Below, in pieces: positions 6,448-10,738 of a stretch of DNA of 10,738 nt. This stretch comes from Bovifimicola sp964595785 (GTDB taxonomy: Bacteria; Bacillota; Clostridia; Lachnospirales; Lachnospiraceae). Position 1 is the first letter of the stretch. Every line of letters starts with the position of its first letter. Made by a program: the position numbers and the translations under genes. The notes beneath the pieces are model-generated. The model searched no databases and had not been told where the DNA came from. It was given only the letters and a program-made list of their open reading frames with translations. The DNA is taken from NCBI GenBank assembly GCA_964595785.1, contig CAZQRO010000073.1, positions 1 through 10,738 of the forward strand, given 5' to 3'.

Positions 6448-6900
6448 TTAACTATCACTTTCGACTTTATTTTTAACTATGGAAATCAGTTTTTCCAAAT
6501 ATTCATACTGATTACCATAATCGGTTAATTCTCCGCCATAAGCCGCTTCCACATCTAATGCTTCACCGGCAAACTCTCTTATCGAATATACATTAATTGC
6601 ATTTTCAAAGTCATCATAGACTTTCTTCTTTAACAAATCTGTCATTACTAATACCAGTATGTCATCTCCAAAATCCTCCATCATAAGTTGTTCGGATTTC
6701 TCTTCATTTATTGATATTCCTTTGCTTTTGGCTATGGCTACCGCTTTTGGGTTAGCCGGTTCCTCAAACAGGACAACTAATCCTCTTGATTCAATTTTCA
6801 ACTCTTCATTTTCATTAACGTTTCTGTATATAGCTTTTGCTAAAATGCTTCTACAAGTTCCCCCAGTACTTACAAAAATTACTTTCCGGTATCTGCTCAT
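6448..6900 (-). CDS. YwlE-like low-molecular-weight phosphatase homologue, catalytic residues lost
   Basis: A 150-residue protein with the low-molecular-weight protein-tyrosine/arginine phosphatase fold. The P-loop reads FVSTGGTCRS (9-18) where active members read FVCTGNTCRS. The nucleophilic Cys is Ser (S11, codon AGT) and the conserved Asn is Gly (G14); R17 and S18 remain. The general-acid loop, D-x-x-DPFGG in YwlE, reads DVEAAYGG (116-123), so the acid Asp is Ala119. T15 matches the Thr that gives B. subtilis YwlE its phosphoarginine preference, so descent from an arginine phosphatase is plausible. The remaining fold (SRGLVVLFEEPANPKAVAIAKSKGI) is intact with no stops, which argues for a retained non-catalytic or altered role. 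ATG at 6900 lies 28 bases after ywlC, with AAAGG about 10 bases upstream. Confidence 0.85.
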   Translation of the reverse strand: MSRYRKVIFVSTGGTCRSILAKAIYRNVNENEELKIESRGLVVLFEEPANPKAVAIAKSKGISINEEKSEQLMMEDFGDDILVLVMTDLLKKKVYDDFENAINVYSIREFAGEALDVEAAYGGELTDYGNQYEYLEKLISIVKNKVESDS

Positions 6901-6928
6901 ACTATCAAACCTTTCATTTTATTAACAG

Positions 6929-7984
6929 CTATGTAACAGTCTCTACCTGATATCCGGCAGCCTTCAAAAGTCTATTCATTATTGCCTGTCCTAATTTCTC
7001 ACTTCTAAACGTCTCGCCTAAAATGTAGTCAACTTTCATATCATCAAATTCTCTTAGTACTTTATACATATTCTTAGAAATTGTTATCTCATCATTTCTT
7101 GTTCCTATAGATAATATTTCGCCAAATTTGTATCTTTCTCTTGACTCATCACTGGCAATTATTCCAACCTTAAATCCTTTATTAATATATTCCCCTGCTA
7201 TCTGATTAATTCTGTCTGCTACCTTACCTGCTTCACCCTCATACATTGTGAAGTCTGCCTTTGGTGCATAATGTTTATACTTCATACCCGGTGCTTTGGG
7301 CTTGATATCAGCACTTAACGGACCCAGTATTGCTTTATCAATTACCACTTCTCCAACTACAGCTTCAAGCATCTGCTTATTAATGTAACCCGGTCTCAGA
7401 ATCATAGGTACTTCTGATGTCACATCTACAATGGTTGATTCAATTCCAATTCCGACTTCTCCACCATCAATAATCATAGAAATTTTACCCTTTAAGTCAT
7501 CCATAACATGACTGGCAGTTGTAGGACTCGGTCTTCCGGAGGTGTTGGCACTTGGTGCTGCTATCGGTAGATTCGTTTCCTCTAAGAGAGCCAATGCTGC
7601 TTTGTGACTTGGCATCCTTATTGCAACAGTATCAAGACCGCCTGTGGTTCCATAAGGAACTATGTCACTTTTATTAAATATTATTGTTAAAGGCCCCGGC
7701 CAAAACGCTTTCATAAGTTTCTTCGCCGAATCCGGAATCTCTCTGACTAATGGTATTATCTGCTGTTCATCTGCTATATGGACAATTAGTGGATTATCCG
7801 AAGGTCTGCCTTTTGCAGCATAAATCTTCTTTGAAGCCATCTCATCTAAGGCATCTGCACCCAGACCATATACCGTCTCTGTTGGAAATGCAACCATATC
7901 TCCGTTATGCAGAATATCTGACGCTTCCTTAATCACATCCATGTCTATATTATCAATATCTACTTTTTTAACTATTGTATCCAT
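6929..7984 (-). CDS. ywlC: L-threonylcarbamoyladenylate synthase (Sua5/YwlC)
   Basis: Makes threonylcarbamoyl-AMP from threonine, bicarbonate and ATP, the first step of the universal t6A37 modification of ANN-decoding tRNAs; TsaD/TsaB/TsaE then transfer it. The 351-residue protein is the long Sua5 form. A YrdC catalytic domain spans about 15-200, with PTETVYGLGA (34-43), the KGRP loop (58-61) with NPLIVHI, and SANTSGRPSPT (145-155). The linker PGMKYKHYAPK (232-242) that closes over the active site follows, then a Rossmann-like C-terminal Sua5 domain to the end. All key motifs are present. ATG at 7984 is preceded by AGGAAG with a 5-base spacer. It is the first gene of the middle cluster, 136 bases after cwlD, with an extended -10 promoter in that gap. 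Confidence 0.96.
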   Translation of the reverse strand: MDTIVKKVDIDNIDMDVIKEASDILHNGDMVAFPTETVYGLGADALDEMASKKIYAAKGRPSDNPLIVHIADEQQIIPLVREIPDSAKKLMKAFWPGPLTIIFNKSDIVPYGTTGGLDTVAIRMPSHKAALALLEETNLPIAAPSANTSGRPSPTTASHVMDDLKGKISMIIDGGEVGIGIESTIVDVTSEVPMILRPGYINKQMLEAVVGEVVIDKAILGPLSADIKPKAPGMKYKHYAPKADFTMYEGEAGKVADRINQIAGEYINKGFKVGIIASDESRERYKFGEILSIGTRNDEITISKNMYKVLREFDDMKVDYILGETFRSEKLGQAIMNRLLKAAGYQVETVT

Positions 7985-8091
7985 ATTATCTTCCTACAAA
8001 CTTTCTGCCTGCGTCAATTCATATAATTCTACTTCTTTCGTTTATCGATTTTATATATGCTTTAACAGACAAACTCCATATTACGCGCATT

Positions 8092-8100
8092 ATTATACCA
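8092..8100 (-). promoter_or_regulatory. Candidate sigma-A promoter (extended -10) for the ywlC cluster
   Basis: On the minus strand TGGTATAAT: a perfect TATAAT (8092-8097) with the TGn extension. The -35 region is poor (TTTATT with a 16-base spacer), as is common for extended -10 promoters. It lies about 108 bases upstream of the ywlC ATG, so the leader would be about 100 bases. It is the only good promoter-like site found for the genes from ywlC down to the atp operon. Confidence 0.6.
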
Positions 8101-8120
8101 CTTTCCACCATAAAATAAAA

Positions 8121-8831
8121 CTAAATATTTGATAAATATTTTATTACAGCTTTATTAATAGCCGCCGCAATTTTATCCTGATAGAACTGGTCATCAAGTG
8201 CCGTTGCTTCCTCCCAGTTCGACAAAAATCCACACTCAATTATTGCAGCCGTGCATTCTACTTTCAACAACATATAATAACTGTCATTTGCTTTTGCCAT
8301 TCTTTTATTATTTACATCTACATCACTTTTTATTATCTCTTGTAGAACTTCTGCAAATTTTTTACCATTTTCCGATTTTGAATAATAAAATACCTGTGCA
8401 CCCTTCACATTTTTAGAATTATAACTGTTTTGATGGATACTTATACATAAATCTGCTTTTGAATTATTAACAATCTCTACCCTTTTTCTCATATCTGACG
8501 TTTTTTTACCACCAGATGCATTTTCATCACACAGACTTATATCCTCTGTTCTGGTCATTATCACCTTTACATTTTCTTTTTCTAAATATTCTTTCAATTT
8601 CAGTGCAATTGATAAATTAATGTCTTTTTCTAGTTTTTCATTAATACCGACTTTTCCCGGATCATAGCCGCCATGTCCTGCATCAACTACCACCGTATAT
8701 TTATACTCCTGTTTCTGTGTCTTCTTGGATGCCTGAATACTTTTAAGGTCAATATTAACAAATAATGAAGATAAACTAATCACAAGTAACATTCCGTATC
8801 CCATTACTTTTTCAAGCCTAGTCTTTATCAT
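8121..8831 (-). CDS. cwlD: N-acetylmuramoyl-L-alanine amidase, CwlD type
   Basis: A zinc amidase (Amidase_3, 236 residues) that cuts the MurNAc-L-alanine bond of peptidoglycan. CwlD-type enzymes act in the forespore to create the muramic-delta-lactam of spore cortex needed for germination. Residues 11-28 form a signal peptide or membrane anchor. Zinc ligands are H53 in VVDAGHGGYDPG, E68 in LEKDINLS and H133 in CISIHQNS; catalytic E199 is in AAIIECGFLSN. SDMRKRVEIVNNSKADL and KGAQVFYY, and a length close to the roughly 237 residues I recall for B. subtilis CwlD, favour CwlD over vegetative autolysins, which usually carry wall-binding repeats absent here. ATG at 8831 has AAGGGA 9 bases upstream, inside a hairpin that also holds a sigma-G-like promoter. 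Assignment as CwlD rather than a generic amidase is likely but not certain. Confidence 0.85.
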   Translation of the reverse strand: MIKTRLEKVMGYGMLLVISLSSLFVNIDLKSIQASKKTQKQEYKYTVVVDAGHGGYDPGKVGINEKLEKDINLSIALKLKEYLEKENVKVIMTRTEDISLCDENASGGKKTSDMRKRVEIVNNSKADLCISIHQNSYNSKNVKGAQVFYYSKSENGKKFAEVLQEIIKSDVDVNNKRMAKANDSYYMLLKVECTAAIIECGFLSNWEEATALDDQFYQDKIAAAINKAVIKYLSNI

Positions 8832-8836
8832 GCAAA

Positions 8837-8879
8837 AATGTCCCTTACCATATTTTTATATAATATGACCAGGGACATT
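8837..8879 (-). terminator. Inverted repeat before cwlD: possible terminator and SD-blocking hairpin
   Basis: AATGTCCCT (8871-8879, minus strand) pairs perfectly with AGGGACATT (8837-8845). Inside, CATATT pairs with AATATG around a 7-base loop, with symmetric 3-base interior loops. The downstream arm runs into TTTTT, so the hairpin can act as an intrinsic terminator for the upstream hydrolase gene. The same arm contains AGGGA, the core of the cwlD SD, which would be buried in any read-through message. Structure is seen directly; both roles are inferred. Confidence 0.65.
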
Positions 8880-8889
8880 CTATTCATTC
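8861..8889 (-). promoter_or_regulatory. Candidate sigma-G (forespore) promoter for cwlD
   Basis: On the minus strand GAATG (8885-8889), a 17-base spacer, then CATATTA (8861-8867). The B. subtilis sigma-G consensus as I recall it is gHATR, 17-18 bases, CATnHTA, so every stated position and the spacing match. A start about 7 bases downstream would fall after the SD-blocking arm of the hairpin. cwlD of B. subtilis is known to be sporulation-controlled. The sequence is AT-rich, so a chance match is possible. Confidence 0.5.
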
Positions 8890-8898
8890 ATGATTTAT

Positions 8899-10653
8899 CT
8901 AATTTGTATACTTAATAATTGTATTCCACAAATCATTATTCTCTAAGCCTAACCGCCATGCTGCTGCACCTGCAAGATTATATGTTCCGAGAAGTTTCAA
9001 CTTTTCTTCAATAGATTTTGCATCTTCAACCCATATTCTGATAGTATTTTCCCCTGCAGAGTATTCTCCATAGTTTTGTCCAACATCTTCTACCCACACA
9101 GGTGTTACACCGTTATTTGTCAAAGTATTAACAGATGTATCCATATCTACCGACGAACTGCTGACTACATTACCGGAACCATCTTCTTCCCAAATTCTTG
9201 CATAAAAAGGTATTGCACAAATAACCTTAGACGAAGGTACTTTTTCCACCATATTTTCTATTCCCTTTGTCACCCATGGTAGTGAAGCAACTGATCCAGA
9301 ACCGGAATCTGCGCCCCAATGTTCATCATATCCCATCATAATTACATAATCCACCACTGCGCCCTGTTCTTCAATATTGTAATAACTATTAGACGTTTCA
9401 GGTACTTTATTATCAACCGATAATACTATTCCGTTTATTCTGCATTTAACAGATAATTCTCTGATAAACTGAATATAATCCTCTGCAATATCCGCTGTTA
9501 TATACTCAAAATCCACATTAATTCCATCAATATTATATTCTATCGCTGATGCAATTAACTGATTAATTATCTTCTCTCTTTTTGATGTATAAGTAAATAT
9601 CTGTTTGTTATCTGAATCTGCTGACTGGTCATCAACCATTGCCCATACTTCAAGTCCAATCAAATGAGCCCTTGTCACATAATCTGAATCTGCAAGCGAA
9701 GTCATATTACCATCATTGTCTGATAATCTGAACCATGTTGGTGATACCACATCTAATCCCTTGGCTGATGTTACTAAATCCAATAATTGATTATTTGCTG
9801 CCGCGGCTGTTACCATATGCCATGCCATACTGATTGTCTGGTCTTTTGTGATATTGGTATACTCCGGTTTCACAAAATCACTCGTTAACTTCTTAACATT
9901 TTCCTTAGTAAGTGATTCTGTCTTAACATATCCAAAGAAACCATCTTTCGTTATAACTTCAGACCATTTCTTTCCTCGGTCTAATACTACTACTTCCGTT
10001 GATTCTTTACAGTCATATAGAATATCTGACTTAATACTCTTATTAATTCTAATCTTTACATCAGTTTTAATAATGGCAGTATTCTCTTCCACATTCCACT
10101 CATTCGTAATGCATACTCTGTTTGGACTTTCATAAAAATTATATTCAATATCAGAGTATTGTTTCACGAAATCCATTGCTACATATACTTTTGAACCCTC
10201 AGTCTTGACTATTACATATTCTGCCGCATTTTTCACCTTGGTAACATAATACTCCTGACTTCCCACCTGTGCCTTAATCACATCAGTAGGTGTAGTATAG
10301 ATAAGGATATTTTCATTATTGTCCCAGTAAAATCTACTGTTAAGAAAATTTTTCACAAAATCATAATCAACATATAACTGTCCATTTTCAACAAATGCTC
10401 TGTTTTCAACTAATTCATTCTGTAAAACGATAGCAACCTGATTATCCTCTGCACGGGCTGCATTATCAAAATTAATGTCCTTACCGTTCTCTGTATAACC
10501 ATCATACAACTTAAATAATTTATACAAATCTTCCTCTGAAGCATGCTTCTTAGAAGGTGTTCTTCTCTCTATTATATTCCCCACTATTAGTACGACTGCC
10601 AAAACAATAATAACTGCCGCCACAAAAATTACAGGTACTGATTTTTTCTTCAA
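8899..10653 (-). CDS. Membrane-anchored family 18 glycoside hydrolase with stalk and SH3-like domains
   Basis: A 584-residue extracytoplasmic glycosidase, probably acting on peptidoglycan or another N-acetylglucosamine polymer. Domains in order: uncleaved signal anchor (about 6-27); a charged linker; two related blocks (about 88-120 and 150-183, each with VYV-x-x-DFV) like the copper-amine-oxidase-N/stalk domain; an SH3b-like domain (about 193-248, VKIRINKSIKSDIL then GYVKTESL); and a GH18 barrel (about 272-580). The GH18 motif DGINVDFE (376-383) places catalytic acid E383. N379 replaces the second Asp of DxxDxDxE, a form I recall from YaaH/SleL-like bacterial enzymes. MMGYDEHWG, AIPFYARIW and AAAWRLGLEN are further barrel landmarks. 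The start is TTG at 10653 behind AAGGAGG; an ATG at 10658 is out of frame. Exact substrate unknown; a spore or wall role is suggested by neighbouring cwlD. Confidence 0.87.
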   Translation of the reverse strand: MKKKSVPVIFVAAVIIVLAVVLIVGNIIERRTPSKKHASEEDLYKLFKLYDGYTENGKDINFDNAARAEDNQVAIVLQNELVENRAFVENGQLYVDYDFVKNFLNSRFYWDNNENILIYTTPTDVIKAQVGSQEYYVTKVKNAAEYVIVKTEGSKVYVAMDFVKQYSDIEYNFYESPNRVCITNEWNVEENTAIIKTDVKIRINKSIKSDILYDCKESTEVVVLDRGKKWSEVITKDGFFGYVKTESLTKENVKKLTSDFVKPEYTNITKDQTISMAWHMVTAAAANNQLLDLVTSAKGLDVVSPTWFRLSDNDGNMTSLADSDYVTRAHLIGLEVWAMVDDQSADSDNKQIFTYTSKREKIINQLIASAIEYNIDGINVDFEYITADIAEDYIQFIRELSVKCRINGIVLSVDNKVPETSNSYYNIEEQGAVVDYVIMMGYDEHWGADSGSGSVASLPWVTKGIENMVEKVPSSKVICAIPFYARIWEEDGSGNVVSSSSVDMDTSVNTLTNNGVTPVWVEDVGQNYGEYSAGENTIRIWVEDAKSIEEKLKLLGTYNLAGAAAWRLGLENNDLWNTIIKYTN

Positions 10654-10661
10654 ATCATCTT

Positions 10662-10668
10662 CCTCCTT
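10662..10668 (-). promoter_or_regulatory. Shine-Dalgarno sequence fixing the TTG start of the GH18 gene
   Basis: AAGGAGG on the minus strand with an 8-base spacer to TTG at 10653. The TTG is followed by AAG AAA AAA TCA, a typical basic signal-anchor start. No in-frame ATG is near. Confidence 0.8.
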
Positions 10669-10692
10669 AATAAAAATGTCTATTTGTGTAAT

Positions 10693-10721
10693 ATTATAAC
10701 ACTTTTTATTAAGAACGTCAT
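10693..10721 (-). promoter_or_regulatory. Sigma-A type promoter of the GH18 gene
   Basis: On the minus strand ATGACG (10716-10721), a 17-base spacer ending in TGT, then TATAAT (10693-10698). The -10 is perfect and extended (TGn), and the -35 matches TTGACA at four of six positions. A start near 10686 gives a leader of about 30 bases. This is the best vegetative promoter in the window. Confidence 0.75.
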
Positions 10722-10738
10722 TATATTTTGTTATCCGC

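Noticed and set aside
7985..8030. TTGACG upstream of ywlC as a -35 element
   Set aside because: The only -10-like hexamer (GATAAT) is 21 bases away and overlaps the region just before the start codon, so the spacing and position are wrong.
8117..8141. AAATATTT palindromes at the end of cwlD as a terminator
   Set aside because: Pure AT stem within the last codons and no clear T tail; would not form a stable terminator.

Overview
This window reads as a chromosomal housekeeping segment of a low-GC, AT-rich Bacillota, most likely a clostridium of the Lachnospiraceae type. The basis is protein sequence character, gene order and AGGAGG-type ribosome binding sites, with no similarity search. All real genes lie on the minus strand, so the region is read from right (10738) to left (1). 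No mobile element, tRNA, rRNA, CRISPR array or foreign-looking island was seen, and no stretch over 300 bases lacks a gene.

Right part (10738 to about 8121): a good vegetative-type promoter precedes a membrane-anchored family 18 glycoside hydrolase with an N-terminal stalk and an SH3-like domain. Next comes a CwlD-type N-acetylmuramoyl-L-alanine amidase. The 67-base gap between them holds a 9-bp inverted repeat whose downstream arm contains the amidase Shine-Dalgarno (SD) sequence. It also holds a good match to a forespore sigma-G promoter that would start the message after the blocking arm. This is the most interesting regulatory structure in the window, and it suggests a spore-forming (or formerly spore-forming) organism.

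Middle part (about 8100 to 5404): an extended -10 promoter leads a four-gene set. It comprises L-threonylcarbamoyladenylate synthase (Sua5/YwlC, for tRNA t6A), a YwlE-like low-molecular-weight phosphatase, RpiB and dCMP deaminase. The order ywlC-ywlE-rpiB upstream of the atp operon resembles the Bacillus subtilis ywl-atp region. The YwlE homologue has lost both the nucleophilic Cys and the general-acid Asp, so it is probably a pseudophosphatase.

Left part (5345 to 1): the F1Fo ATP synthase operon in canonical order, atpZ-atpI-atpB(a)-atpE(c)-atpF(b)-atpH(delta)-atpA(alpha)-atpG(gamma). Gamma is cut by the window edge, and beta and epsilon presumably lie beyond it. The c subunit carries the Na+-binding residue set, so a sodium-coupled enzyme is likely. 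The atpZ-like and atpI genes overlap by 119 bp in different frames, with a run of eight A at the end of the first. Genes for a and b start with GTG and TTG behind strong SDs, and a small hairpin sits just upstream of the c-subunit SD. I see no convincing terminator between the promoter near 8095 and the left edge, so the middle genes may read through into the atp genes.

Overall this is mostly well-known core biology. The points worth a second look are the cwlD leader, the dead phosphatase, the atpZ/atpI overlap and the Na+ signature.
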